A stretch of DNA of 64,000 nt from Actinoalloteichus fjordicus (GCF_001941625.1 NZ_CP016076.1:5440001-5504000); one strand, 5' to 3'; positions 16,860 to 26,284 are shown, numbered from the stretch's first letter. The notes: generated from the sequence alone by a model not told the origin. Numbers and translations are program-made.

Positions 16860-16922
16860 TCCAATTCCTTCGCTTCTTCTCGTGCCACACGTCGGCTGGA
16901 GACGCCGACGGTGCCGACCTGC

Positions 16923-17336
16923 TCAGTGGTCCGCGCCCTCGTCATGCCGCACCACCAGCCCGACTCCGCGCTGATACCGCAGGACGGCGCCGCCGACCTC
17001 GGTTCCCTCCGCGCCGAGAACCAATGCCCGATGCCGGGCGAGCCGAGGGGAGCCCTCGAATGCGGGAGGCGGTGACAGCTCCAGCAGGGCATCGACCACC
17101 GACGACGGGATCTCGAAGGGCGACACGAGCCGGACCACGGAATTCCACAGTGCTGCCTCCATCGACGCCGACAGCTCGCCCGTTCGCGTCAGGTCCACGG
17201 GCTCGTCCCCTTCGAGGGGCACGGCATAGGTCCCGGAGGAAGTCCCGCCCGATGGCGATGCGACACCGTGGAGCACGACGATCCGGATCTCCGCGGGTTC
17301 CGCTCGGTCGTCGTCGATCGGATCAACGGCTGTCAT
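16923..17336 (-). CDS. Detached C-terminal domain of Cas3 (split cas3)
   Basis: A 137-residue ORF between cas3 and cse1. Its layout matches the accessory C-terminal domain normally fused to I-E Cas3: an opening strand E-I-R-I-V-V-L-H-G, the block M-E-A-A-L-W-N-S-V-V-R-L-V-S-P-F-E-I-P, then S-P-R-L-A-R-H-R-A-L-V-L-G and a final L-R-Y-Q-R-G-V-G-L-V-V. The upstream cas3 frame stops before this domain. The ATG at 17336 overlaps the cas3 end by 14 bases in the +1 frame and has AAGAAGGGA upstream, so it can be translated independently. Natural gene fission, a programmed shift, or a frameshift (mutation or sequencing error) are all possible. I identify the domain by recalled family pattern, not by search. 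Confidence 0.7.
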   Translation of the reverse strand: MTAVDPIDDDRAEPAEIRIVVLHGVASPSGGTSSGTYAVPLEGDEPVDLTRTGELSASMEAALWNSVVRLVSPFEIPSSVVDALLELSPPPAFEGSPRLARHRALVLGAEGTEVGGAVLRYQRGVGLVVRHDEGADH

Positions 17337-20007
17337 CCGGCCGTCCCTTCTTGCGGGTCTGATTCGCGGCGGTCGGCTGCCAGGTCAACCGTTGGAATGC
17401 CTTCGGGTTGTGCGGCATGGGCAGCCGGAGAATCTCGGATCGGCGCCGATCGTCGGCCCGCCGTCTGGCGACGGCCGCGCCCGCCTCCCGCCAGGTCGTC
17501 GCCCAGCCCTCGGGTACGTCCAGGACGAACTCGTCGTCGTAGAGCCTGTCCACGAGCTCCCGCAGGTCCTCCGGGCAGCGGATGTCCGGCCGGTCGGCGA
17601 GCAGCAGCCAGGTACGCAGCAGGAGAAGCCTCGGGTAGACCAGGCTGGTGTAGGCAGGGAGCTCCACTCCGGTCGGTTCCACCGTCGCGCCCGTGATCAC
17701 CAGCCGCACCCGCAGAGGTTCGGTTCCGTGCGCCTCGTGTCGCCGAATCCGTCCTGCTCGCTGGACGAGACTGTCGATCGGTGCCAGATCGCTGACGACG
17801 AGGTCGAACGACAGATCCAGGCCCTGCTCGAGAACCTGGGTGCCGATCACGATCGTGGGCCGAGCAGGCCTGCGACCTCGCCCGAACCGGTCTTTGAGTC
17901 GGGCTTCGATCTCGGCTCGTTCGGCGATGGTCAACCGCCCGGTGATCGTGATGAGGTCGTCGATGTCGAACCGGGTCGAGCCGCGCCTGTGCAATGCCCG
18001 CAGCAGTGCATCGCGAGTCTCCGCCACGCGGCGCACCAGGTTGTGCATCACCGCGATGCCGTCGGCCTTCTCGATCTCGTCCAGCAGCCACTCCGCGCGG
18101 GCCGCCACGTCGTCCCCGGCGAGCGCGGTGAGGTCCACCGTGATGATCCGGTTGCCGTTGAGCTCCGACACCCGATGCGAGGCGGCGGTGTCGGCATCGC
18201 TCCACGTCCGAACCCCGGCGTGGTCGGCCCAGGTCAGCTCCGGGTACGCCGCTCCCGGCTCGACGGAGGACACCGCTTCGATCGGCAGGTTCAGCCGTCC
18301 GGCACGCCAGGCGCGGATCAGCTCGCCCTTGCGCACCGAGGGGAGCGTGGCGGACATCAGGATGACCGGGACGCCGAGCCTGCCTGCCCACTGAAGCAGC
18401 CGGTCGAGCAGCGTGGACGTGTGGACGTCGTAGCCGTGTACCTCATCGATGATCAGGACCTTGTTCGACAGGCCTGCGAGGCGAACGAACACATGCCGGG
18501 AACGGATCGCCGCCATCAGTGCCTGGTCGACCGTGCCGGTGCCGACGGGCACGATGATCCCGCGTTTGCCCGCGAACCAGTCGCGAACCTCGGCCAGGTC
18601 CTCCTCGGGGTGATCCTCGCCGACGCCCGCAGGGCGGACGGGCTGCCTGCTCGACGATTCGACCGGCTTTCCCCGTGCCTTCAGGTACTGCTCGGCGGCG
18701 CCGTGCAGTAGCCGCAGACGCAGGCCCGCCTGATGACTGCTGATGAGATCGTCGAGTTCGTCGAAGACCTGGTTCCCGGTCGCCCGCGTCGGCATCCCCA
18801 TGTACATCCCCGACAGACTCAACCTGCGAACCAGACCCGCCGCGACCTGGAAGGCGAGCTTCGTCTTACCCTCGCCGGTGGGCGCCTCGACGACGAACAG
18901 ACCGGGACCGGTGACGTCTTCGAGCAGCTCCTCGGCCGCCGTCTGCACAGGTCGCGGCACGGTCGGATCGGCGGGCGTTCCCGGGAACAACGCACTGAAC
19001 CGCGTGTCCGCAGGCGGAGTCCATGAGGTCCAGTCCAGCCGGTCGATCGCCTTGGCCGCGAGTCCGTCGACGGTCTTCGCATAGTCGACGAGGTCGATGC
19101 CCGTTCCAGCCCACTCGAAGTTCGTCGAGTCCGAGGCGATCCAGTCGCTCACCGACGCGAGACCGGCCAGACCGACCGCACCCGCCACGCCTATCCGGGC
19201 CGAGGGCCACGGACGCGACTCCCATCCCGACAACTCACACAACTCGATGAGCCGGTCCACCAGCTCGTCGACTCGGAGCGCCCACGACTTTCCACCGTGG
19301 TCCTGGATCGAGTGTTCCGTCGCCCGCCGTCGAGAGCCGTCGGGGATGAGGCCGTGATGTCCCCCCAGCCCGTGTGCCACGGCCTCGACGACCGAATGCG
19401 GTGCGCCTGCCGCCGTCAGCGCTCGGCTCAGGTGGAGTTGAGTGAGCCAGCCGTGCGGCGCCTCCACTCGTCGCCCGTGCCACTTCTCGGCAGCGCGATG
19501 AAGCGCGGATCGCGTCACCGGATCGTCCTGGTGAAGGCGCACTGCCAGGTCCAGTCGTAACGCCTGGAAGGCTGGTGAGGCCTTGCCCAGGTCATGGAGT
19601 CCGCAGAGGACGGCAACCCAGCGCCGGGCGTTCTCATCGCGATCACCGGAGCCTTCGAAATCACCGAACGCCGTGATCAGCTCCGCACGGATCGTCGGCC
19701 CCAGCAACAGGTCGAACAGCCGAAATGCGACCGACGCCGTGTCAACCGCGTGGCAGATCAGCGGATGGGGCGTGGCTTCCTTGCCTGCTTTGGCCCAGAG
19801 TCGCAGGATGTCGCGGTCCCGGCCGGGATCGCGCCGGGGATTGCGCACCAGCAGACGGCTCGGCAGGGAATCGGCTGGATCATCGATCACGCCGAGGAAG
19901 CTAGAGGGCCGGACCGACAGTTCGAGGATGGATTTCGAGAAACTCCATCCAAAACCGAGAATGTCACCCATCCGAGTGACCAGTGAGATTATTGCCTGCT
20001 CACACAA
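17323..20007 (-). CDS. cas3: CRISPR nuclease-helicase Cas3, locus 1 (HD and helicase domains)
   Basis: This 894-residue effector degrades DNA recognised by Cascade. An N-terminal HD nuclease domain (about 70-290) contains L-I-C-H-A-V-D-T-A-S-V-A and G-L-H-D-L-G-K-A-S-P-A-F-Q. The superfamily 2 helicase (about 360-800) has P-loop VEAPTGEGKTKLAF, box II L-I-I-D-E-V-H-G-Y-D, M-S-A-T-L-P-S, and G-T-Q-V-L-E-Q-G-L-D with Q-R-A-G-R-I-R-R. The key nuclease and ATPase residues appear intact. The usual C-terminal domain is missing and seems to be the next ORF. About 65 residues precede the usual family start; ATG 19971 is an alternative. An A/T-rich AATAATCT just upstream of 19971 could be a -10 box. 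This is the only cas3 in the window. Confidence 0.95.
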   Translation of the reverse strand: MCEQAIISLVTRMGDILGFGWSFSKSILELSVRPSSFLGVIDDPADSLPSRLLVRNPRRDPGRDRDILRLWAKAGKEATPHPLICHAVDTASVAFRLFDLLLGPTIRAELITAFGDFEGSGDRDENARRWVAVLCGLHDLGKASPAFQALRLDLAVRLHQDDPVTRSALHRAAEKWHGRRVEAPHGWLTQLHLSRALTAAGAPHSVVEAVAHGLGGHHGLIPDGSRRRATEHSIQDHGGKSWALRVDELVDRLIELCELSGWESRPWPSARIGVAGAVGLAGLASVSDWIASDSTNFEWAGTGIDLVDYAKTVDGLAAKAIDRLDWTSWTPPADTRFSALFPGTPADPTVPRPVQTAAEELLEDVTGPGLFVVEAPTGEGKTKLAFQVAAGLVRRLSLSGMYMGMPTRATGNQVFDELDDLISSHQAGLRLRLLHGAAEQYLKARGKPVESSSRQPVRPAGVGEDHPEEDLAEVRDWFAGKRGIIVPVGTGTVDQALMAAIRSRHVFVRLAGLSNKVLIIDEVHGYDVHTSTLLDRLLQWAGRLGVPVILMSATLPSVRKGELIRAWRAGRLNLPIEAVSSVEPGAAYPELTWADHAGVRTWSDADTAASHRVSELNGNRIITVDLTALAGDDVAARAEWLLDEIEKADGIAVMHNLVRRVAETRDALLRALHRRGSTRFDIDDLITITGRLTIAERAEIEARLKDRFGRGRRPARPTIVIGTQVLEQGLDLSFDLVVSDLAPIDSLVQRAGRIRRHEAHGTEPLRVRLVITGATVEPTGVELPAYTSLVYPRLLLLRTWLLLADRPDIRCPEDLRELVDRLYDDEFVLDVPEGWATTWREAGAAVARRRADDRRRSEILRLPMPHNPKAFQRLTWQPTAANQTRKKGRPDDSR

Positions 20008-20298
20008 TCAGGGTCGCACCAGCGGTGAGCCTCCGCAGAAAAGCGGTTGATCAGTCCCTTTTCCGCAGGAAATCTAGGGCGTGAATCCGAACTGGCCTCG
20101 GACTTCGGAATCATCGGACACAGTCGCCGTCGATCAGCAGCAGTTCTCGGGTCCGTTCTCACCGGCGGATCGCGGCGATCTGACGTCAGACGCCACCGGC
20201 TCGGCCCGACGACCCGGACCGGCCGGACGGCGAACTCAGCGCCCGATCGCCGGCCGGGTGCACCCGACCAGGACCACGATCCACCGTCGCGAAGGACC

Positions 20299-20517
20299 TC
20301 ACGCCCCCGGTGCGAACACCCGCACGCCGTCCTCGCCGACCGTGACGACGTCCCCGGGGACGAGCTGTCTGCCGCGCCGGGACTCCGGCTCGCCGTTGAC
20401 GGTCACCTCGCCCGCGCCGAGCAGCTCGCGCGCGTCGCCGCCGTCGGCCGCGAGGTCGGCCAGCTTGAGGAACTGGCCCAGCCGGATGCTGTCGTCCTGG
20501 ATCTCCACGTCGCGCAT
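20299..20517 (-). CDS. Small S4-domain RNA-binding protein
   Basis: This 72-residue protein is one S4 RNA-binding domain: I-R-L-G-Q-F-L-K-L-A-D-L (helix), A-R-E-L-L-G-A-G-E-V-T-V-N-G-E-P-E-S-R-R-G-R-Q-L-V-P-G-D-V-V-T-V. This is the pattern of stand-alone YbcJ/YaaA-like S4 proteins that bind structured RNA. The ATG at 20517 is chosen because the domain begins there. It lies upstream of cas3 on the same strand but more than 290 bases away, and is probably independent. It diverges from the 20656 gene. Confidence 0.85.
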   Translation of the reverse strand: MRDVEIQDDSIRLGQFLKLADLAADGGDARELLGAGEVTVNGEPESRRGRQLVPGDVVTVGEDGVRVFAPGA

Positions 20518-20655
20518 GGGCTCATCATGCCCGGAACGACCAGGCCGGAGCGACGGGGCCGGGTCTCCGACGGAGTACGACAGCCGGTGGTCCCCGGCAT
20601 CGATGCGACCGGCCATCGGGTCGCCTCCCAGGCGTGCGGGGTGCACAGTGACCAG

Positions 20656-21357
20656 ATGGTGTCGTGGGGACTCGATCCGGTGGCGATGGCGGAACGGCTG
20701 AGTACGACGGTGACCAGGACAGCGGGCTGGGCCGTCGAGGCGGCCGCTGCCGTCGTCGCGTTGCCCGGCCGGGTGATCCGACTTCTCGATGCCGTCGAGT
20801 CGCTGGTCGTGCGGATCGACACGGTCGTGGACTCCGCCGACGACCTGCTGGCGCGGACCCGCCTCGTGGTCGCGGAGGCCGAGACCCTCGTGGGCCGAAC
20901 CGACGGCATCGTCACGAGGGCGGCGGGGACGGTCGGCGACGCGGAGCAGGTGGCGGGGGTGGCCGCCGCCGTGGTCACCGAGGCAGAACAGGCGTCGAAG
21001 GGAGCGCAACAGATCCTGGCGCTCTATCAGCCGCTCGCCCACCGGCTCGCTCCGATGGCGACGCAGTTCACCGAGGAGCTCTCGCATCGCGAGGTCGAGG
21101 CGGCGATACGACTCATCGATCAGCTGCCGACGCTGACCGAACACCTGCTCACCGACATTCTGCCGATCCTCTCGACGCTCGACCGCGTCGGCCCCGACAT
21201 CCACGAACTGCTGAGCGTGGCGGACGAGGTTCGGCAGGCGGTGCTCGGCATTCCCGGCTTCGCCTTCTTCCGCAGACGCGGCGAGGACAAGACGTCCGGC
21301 GGCGGACCGGAGCCGGTCGATTCTCCCGATTCTGCGGGGCCGACTTCGGCAGGATGA
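20656..21357 (+). CDS. Amphipathic coiled-coil-like protein, function unknown
   Basis: A protein of about 233 residues, made mostly of long amphipathic helices with Ala, Val and acidic residues (for example residues 25-135 and 140-200). No membrane segment or enzyme motif is visible. The last 25 residues are Gly/Pro/Asp-rich and probably disordered. Similar actinobacterial proteins are often given misleading names based on low-complexity matches; I do not assign one. The start could be ATG 20656 or the GTG at 20641; no ribosome binding site decides. The C-terminal F-A-F-F-R-R-R-G-E-D is a basic patch. Confidence 0.6.
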   Translation: MVSWGLDPVAMAERLSTTVTRTAGWAVEAAAAVVALPGRVIRLLDAVESLVVRIDTVVDSADDLLARTRLVVAEAETLVGRTDGIVTRAAGTVGDAEQVAGVAAAVVTEAEQASKGAQQILALYQPLAHRLAPMATQFTEELSHREVEAAIRLIDQLPTLTEHLLTDILPILSTLDRVGPDIHELLSVADEVRQAVLGIPGFAFFRRRGEDKTSGGGPEPVDSPDSAGPTSAG

Positions 21358-21824
21358 CCTCGATTCCGCCACTTGGCTGAATCCTGCTCGACAGATCAGC
21401 CCAGGACCGTCGAATTCGGCTCGATGAATTCGACGACCGACTCGAGCAGAGCGGAGTCCGTCGAACGAAGAAACATGACGTCTACCCCCTACCGTCTGCC
21501 ACACTGACCCGAGAACCATCGACTTCACCTGCGGCGATGCCGATCCTGACGGCGTTGACGCACCGCATCGAACACCGATCGGACGCCACAGGAATCGCCG
21601 GAATCGGCCAAGATCAGTCGCCGCATCCCGCCGACCGAATAGTCGTGGTAATCATTCTTCGGGTCGACACCGCACATGAGGTGACAGCACAGCGCAGGGA
21701 GCGGCGTGCAAGGCCGAGCCGGGTGATGCGTCGATCTGGCGGACTTCTGCTGCGTCAACGCAGTCAGCACTGCCCACACGCGACGAGCCGCCGTCAGCCA
21801 CTGGAGATCAAAGGAGATCTTTGC
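21358..21824. other. Upstream region of the rhamnogalacturonan lyase gene
   Basis: About 470 bases without a convincing gene. The only clear element is the AAGGAGAT ribosome binding site at 21811-21818 for the lyase. The stretch is somewhat richer in A/T near 21630-21670 and may carry the lyase promoter. No operator can be named. Confidence 0.5.
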
Positions 21825-23729
21825 GTGAGATCACGACGATTACGCCGCAGCGCCCTCCCCGCGCTCGCCGCGCTGGCCTCGGTCGCGCTGGCCGCCCCGA
21901 CCGCGAACGCCTATCAGCCCTCCCCGGCGGACGCCGCCCGGTCCGACACGATCACCGAGACCTCGACCGCCGCCGATCCCGAGCCGTCGCAGGCGGGGCG
22001 TCAGGTGGAGGCGCTCGACCGGGGTGTGGTGAGCGTGCGCTCCGGCAACGGCAACCTGGTGAGCTGGCGCTGGCTGGCCACCGATCCGGACTCGGTGGGC
22101 TTCAACGTCTATCGAGGCTCCACCCGGCTCAACTCCTCCCCCGTCACGAACTCGACCAACTATCTGGACGCGGGTGCGGCGGCGGGCAGCACCTACACGG
22201 TCCGGGCCGTGGTCAACGGTTCGGAGCAGCCTGCATCCCCGCCCGCGCTCCAGTTCGGCGCTGGTTATCTGGACGTGCCGATCCAGCAGCCTGCAGGCGG
22301 CAGCGGCTACACCTACGCGGCCAACGACGCCAGCGTGGGTGACCTGGACGGCGACGGACAGTACGAGATCGTGCTGAAGTGGGACCCGACCAACGCCAGG
22401 GACAACTCGCAGTCCGGGACCACCGGCAACGTCTACCTCGATGCCTACGAACTGAACGGGACGCGCCTGTGGCGCATCGACCTCGGGCGCAACATCCGAG
22501 CCGGGGCGCACTACACCCAGTTCCAGGTCTACGACTATGACGGGGACGGCCGAGCCGAGGTCGCGGCCAAGACCGCCGACGGGACCCGCGACGGCGTGGG
22601 CACCGTGATCGGCAACTCGGGTGCCGATCATCGCAACTCCTCGGGCTACGTGCTGGCGGGCCCGGAGTTCCTCACGATGTTCGAGGGCACCACGGGGCGA
22701 GCCCTGTCCACCGTGGACTATGTGCCTGCCAGAGGGAACGTCAGCAGCTGGGGCGACAACTACGGCAACCGGGTCGACCGATTCCTGGCGGGCACCGCCT
22801 ACCTCGACGGTGCCCGGCCGAGCCTGATCATGGCTCGCGGCTATTACACGCGCTCGGTCGTCGTCGCCTGGGACTTCCGCAACGGCTCGCTGACCCGACG
22901 GTGGACCTTCGACAGCAACAGCTCCACCAACGGCCCGCAGTGGGAGGGCCAAGGCAATCACAGCCTGTCCATCGCCGACGTCGACGGCGACGGGCGGGAC
23001 GAGATCCTCTACGGCGCGATGGCCGTCGACGACGACGGGCGCGGCCTGTGGGTCAACGGCACCGGCCACGGCGACGCAGGTCATGTCGGGGACCTCGACC
23101 CGAGCAGGCCTGGCCTGGAGTACTTCAAGGTCAACGAGGGAACGAGTCAGCCCGGCTCCTGGCTCGCCGACGCCCGCACCGGCCAGACGTTGTGGCGCAC
23201 GGCGTCCGGCGGCGACAACGGGCGCGGCGTCTCCGGCGACATCTGGGCGGGCAGCCCCGGCGCGGAGTCGTGGTCGGCGCGCGACGGCCAGATCCGGAAT
23301 CCGCAAGGTCAGAACGTGGGCCGCAAGCCCTCGTCGATCAACTTCCTGGCCTGGTGGGACGGCGACCCGGTGCGGGAGCTGCTCGACGGGACCCGCATCG
23401 ACAAATACGGGACCTCCGGCGAGACCAGGCTGCTCACCGGCAGCGGCGTCACCTCGGTCAACGGGACCAAGTCGACGCCCGCGCTGTCGGGCGATCTACT
23501 CGGCGACTGGCGCGAGGAGGTCATCTGGCCGACGACCGACAATCGGGCGCTGCGGATCTACAGCACCCCGCACCAGACCGACCGCCGGATCACGACGCTG
23601 ATGCACGACACCCAGTACCGGGTCGCGATCGCCTGGCAGAACACCGCCTATAACCAACCCCCGCACCCGAGCTTCTTCATCGGCGACGGCATGAGCAGCC
23701 CGCCGAGGCCGACGGTGTACGCACGCTGA
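21825..23729 (+). CDS. Secreted rhamnogalacturonan endolyase (polysaccharide lyase family 11)
   Basis: This 634-residue exoenzyme would cleave the rhamnogalacturonan I backbone of pectin by beta-elimination. The GTG start at 21825 follows AAGGAGAT. A signal peptide is clear: basic R-S-R-R-L-R-R-S, a hydrophobic Ala/Leu stretch, and a likely cut after T-A-N-A at residues 26-29. A short fibronectin-like strand region (about 55-145) precedes the beta-propeller catalytic domain. This has repeated calcium-type loops such as D-L-D-G-D-G-Q-Y-E, D-Y-D-G-D-G-R-A-E and D-V-D-G-D-G-R-D-E, and a C-terminal L-L-G-D-W-R-E-E-V-I-W. These features match YesW/YesX-type PL11 enzymes. It stands alone, followed by a hairpin. 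Confidence 0.92.
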   Translation: MRSRRLRRSALPALAALASVALAAPTANAYQPSPADAARSDTITETSTAADPEPSQAGRQVEALDRGVVSVRSGNGNLVSWRWLATDPDSVGFNVYRGSTRLNSSPVTNSTNYLDAGAAAGSTYTVRAVVNGSEQPASPPALQFGAGYLDVPIQQPAGGSGYTYAANDASVGDLDGDGQYEIVLKWDPTNARDNSQSGTTGNVYLDAYELNGTRLWRIDLGRNIRAGAHYTQFQVYDYDGDGRAEVAAKTADGTRDGVGTVIGNSGADHRNSSGYVLAGPEFLTMFEGTTGRALSTVDYVPARGNVSSWGDNYGNRVDRFLAGTAYLDGARPSLIMARGYYTRSVVVAWDFRNGSLTRRWTFDSNSSTNGPQWEGQGNHSLSIADVDGDGRDEILYGAMAVDDDGRGLWVNGTGHGDAGHVGDLDPSRPGLEYFKVNEGTSQPGSWLADARTGQTLWRTASGGDNGRGVSGDIWAGSPGAESWSARDGQIRNPQGQNVGRKPSSINFLAWWDGDPVRELLDGTRIDKYGTSGETRLLTGSGVTSVNGTKSTPALSGDLLGDWREEVIWPTTDNRALRIYSTPHQTDRRITTLMHDTQYRVAIAWQNTAYNQPPHPSFFIGDGMSSPPRPTVYAR

Positions 23730-23745
23730 CCTGGTCGGACGGGGC

Positions 23746-23768
23746 GGAGCGGGCCGGCGGCCTGCTCC
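23746..23768 (+). terminator. Hairpin after the lyase gene
   Basis: GGAGCGGGCC and GGCCTGCTCC pair over 10 bp with one G-T wobble and a 3-base loop, 17 bases beyond the stop at 23729. It is followed by a C run, not T. Likely terminator. Confidence 0.55.
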
Positions 23769-23975
23769 CCCCTCGTCTGGGGTGATCCACGTCGATCGCA
23801 GGTCCATTGTGCGTCCGGCGATCCGTGAGGCGCAGCGCCTCGAAGGCGACCGGGTCGCCGGTCGGCCGCGCTCACCGTCGTCCGGGTCGTCGGGCCGGAC
23901 ACAGCGGGCCGGACCTGCGAAGGCCGGATGCCGCCGACCCGGCCCGGCCGTCGCCGCAGATCGGATCGCGGCTTC

Positions 23976-24548
23976 TCACCGAGGCGCCGGGAGAGTCCCG
24001 TTCTGGCTCAGCCGAGGGATCTGCAGCTGAGCCCATGGACTGAGGAGGTACGGCATGCGGTCGGCGACCGTCACCAGGTCGGCCCAGTCCGCCCAGCGCC
24101 ATTCACACACCTCGGCGGGTTCGGGATTCGGGTCCGAGTCAACGGTGGCGGTCCATACCGGGCAGAACTCGTTCTCGACGATCCCGCTCGCGTCGGTCGC
24201 CGTGTACCGGAAGTCTGGGAGCACGGTGCGCGGGTCGGCGATCGCGATGCCGAGCTCCTGTCGCCCGCGTCGGGCGACGGCGTCCTGTATGGACTCCCCT
24301 GGGCCGGGGTGCCCGCAGAAGGAGTTGGTCCAGACGCCGGGCCAGGTCTTCTTGCCGAGCGCCCTCCTGGTCAGCAGCACGCGGCCGTCCGGCCCGAAGA
24401 CGTAGCAGGAGAACGCCAGGTGCAGCGGCGTGTCCTTGGTGTGGATGCTCGCCTTCGGTGCCGTGCCTGTCCGTGCGTACTGATCGTCGAGGAGAACGAC
24501 CAGTTCCGGGTTTCCTCGGTCATCCGTCGCCGTGGTCATGTCGGTCAC
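23976..24548 (-). CDS. idi: Isopentenyl-diphosphate delta-isomerase, type I
   Basis: This 190-residue Nudix-fold enzyme interconverts IPP and DMAPP in the cytoplasm. Family motifs: H-L-A-F-S-C-Y-V-F with R-A-L-G-K-K-T-W-P-G-V-W-T-N-S-F-C-G-H-P (containing the active-site Cys), the Nudix-like R-R-G-R-Q-E-L-G, and V-E-N-E-F-C-P-V-W (containing the catalytic Glu). The start GTG 24548 overlaps the stop of the prenyltransferase gene (GTGA), so the pair is co-translated; a nearby ATG at 24539 is an alternative. The context indicates it supplies DMAPP to the neighbouring prenyltransferase rather than serving general isoprenoid supply. Confidence 0.95.
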   Translation of the reverse strand: MTDMTTATDDRGNPELVVLLDDQYARTGTAPKASIHTKDTPLHLAFSCYVFGPDGRVLLTRRALGKKTWPGVWTNSFCGHPGPGESIQDAVARRGRQELGIAIADPRTVLPDFRYTATDASGIVENEFCPVWTATVDSDPNPEPAEVCEWRWADWADLVTVADRMPYLLSPWAQLQIPRLSQNGTLPAPR

Positions 24549-25636
24549 CTCGGCGTGCCGCCAAGACCGGCGTAGACGGTCACCACCGGATCGGCAGGCC
24601 GTTTGCAGCTCATCCAGCTGAGTCGGTGCCCGCTGGACGGGTCGGTACCCGAGATCGCGCTGACGACGTCGTCGAACAGGTCAGGTGCGATCCCCGACAT
24701 CGTCAGCACGTCCACGACCCGCGTGCGCGCCTCGGCATCGTCGTCGAGATTCGGGTCAAGGGGGCAGTACAGCGTGGCCGAGGCGGGTTCCGGACCGCCT
24801 CCCTGGTAGGCGAGACAGGTGATCGGAGCCTTTGCCGCGTGCTCGACGGGGTCGTCGTAGAACCGGCCGAGGATCTTGGTGAAGGCATCCGGCTGGTAGT
24901 CCCGTGCCAGGCTCGCGGCCCGCTCGATCTCGTCCGGTCCACAATCGGAGTGCCGAAGGTAGAGCTTCACCCTGGCATCGGGCGAGTCGCCGAGATCAAG
25001 CGCGAACAACGCGATCTCCTGCTGTGGTCGGTCGAATCCATCGCGACCGAGACGCTCGCTGAGGAATTCCCATTGCGTGCTGAGTCCCAGCCTGCCCATC
25101 GCCTCGCCGACGACCTGCTGCGGCCGCAGCCCGCGAGCGGCAGGGTTCAGATACACCTTGAACAGCGGAGTGCCGCCGGTCTTCAGCGCCGCGGAGCCGA
25201 GCATCGAGTACGTGCCGCTCGTCTCGTCGAAGAGGTCGGCGATGAGGCGGAACCGGTGCACGTCGACGTTCAGGGCCTCGTCCAGTCGCTCCACGAAGCG
25301 ACGTCCCTCCCGCCGAGGGGACGACGGGTCCGACGCGGAGTTCAGCGGTTCGAAGAGCGCCCGCGCCTCCGCGGCGGACCGGGTCATCGCGAGCGAGAAC
25401 TCCACCGGCGAGCCATCGTTCGACGCGAACGAGTGATGGTCGTCGAACCGCTCGACGGGCTCGTCCGCCCACTCCCCCAGCAGCGAACCCGCGACAGCTG
25501 CCTGACTTGCGGCGGCCTCGATCGTCGGATCGATCGTCTCGGCCAACAGCTGCAGGTGAGCTGTGACGACATCCCGATACGTCACCGGGTGACCTAGGTC
25601 CACATTCGCCCAGGTTCTCGCACGGCCTGTTGCCAC
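24545..25636 (-). CDS. DMATS-type aromatic (indole) prenyltransferase
   Basis: A soluble ABBA-fold prenyltransferase of about 363 residues, expected to attach a dimethylallyl group from DMAPP to an indole or other aromatic substrate without a DDxxD metal motif. Family signs: E-F-S-L-A-M-T-R-S, P-L-F-K-V-Y-L-N-P and A-R-V-K-L-Y-L-R-H (pyrophosphate-shielding Lys/Tyr and Arg residues), ending V-T-V-Y-A-G-L-G. The GTG at 25636 is preferred because GGAGG lies upstream and it gives normal length; ATG 25681 is an alternative. It is coupled to idi. No tryptophanase, NRPS or P450 lies beside it, so the substrate is unknown. Confidence 0.88.
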   Translation of the reverse strand: MATGRARTWANVDLGHPVTYRDVVTAHLQLLAETIDPTIEAAASQAAVAGSLLGEWADEPVERFDDHHSFASNDGSPVEFSLAMTRSAAEARALFEPLNSASDPSSPRREGRRFVERLDEALNVDVHRFRLIADLFDETSGTYSMLGSAALKTGGTPLFKVYLNPAARGLRPQQVVGEAMGRLGLSTQWEFLSERLGRDGFDRPQQEIALFALDLGDSPDARVKLYLRHSDCGPDEIERAASLARDYQPDAFTKILGRFYDDPVEHAAKAPITCLAYQGGGPEPASATLYCPLDPNLDDDAEARTRVVDVLTMSGIAPDLFDDVVSAISGTDPSSGHRLSWMSCKRPADPVVTVYAGLGGTPR

Positions 25637-26101
25637 TGGTGCCACCACCTCCACGATCAGGACGACGAATTCACGGAGCATCACGGCTGCCACCGGTGTC
25701 CTCAACGCTTCGGGTCCAGCCCTTCCCTTTCCACCAGGAAGAGGTGCGCGAACGCGCTCCCCGACGCTGTGCCGATCTCGTCGCCTGTTTCCCCGCGGTG
25801 TCCAGGAGGTCACCAAGCAGGTCTTTCCCGATCGAACCTGGTCGTGACCGACCCGAGAAGCCTGGGTCCGCACGGGAGAAGCGGCTGCTTCTCTTGCGCC
25901 GCCTGCCCATCCGAGTCGGCGATCCCCGACGCCCGCCAGTGCGCTGTCTGTTCCGTGTCCGGCTCGGCCGCAGCGCGCTCACGAGGCGGCGCTCGATGCC
26001 GACGCGCACCGAGGTGGTGCGCGCCTGCCGCTCGGACTGCGAGCGGGCCTGGCTCGGTCGCGAGGCGTCGTCAAGGACAAGGACAAGGACAACGGCAGGC
26101 G

Positions 26102-26284
26102 AAGGCCGTGCCGGGTGCTCGCGGTGAGGGGGTCGTCATCGCCGAGCAGGCGTACTCGCCCGTCCAGCACCACCCGGAGGTGCCGTTCGGCTTCGGCGGG
26201 TCGATCCAGGCCCGCGAGCACCTGGGCCAGATTGTTCCGGACGCTCAGCGTGTGCGGGTGCAGCTCGCCGAGCACCCTTCCCCT
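26102..26284 (-). pseudogene. Remnant of a TPR-rich regulator gene
   Basis: A frame here encodes about 60 residues with a kinesin-light-chain-type TPR unit: G-E-L-H-P-H-T-L-S-V-R-N-N-L-A-Q-V-L-A-G-L-D-R-P-A-E-A-E-R-H-L-R and L-L-G-D-D-D-P-L-T-A-S-T-R-H. Such units occur in long STAND/TPR proteins. There is no start, and the flanking frame is not protein-like. The rest of 25637-26673 shows no gene; it ends in the CTTGTC-type simple repeat near 26070-26095. Confidence 0.55.
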
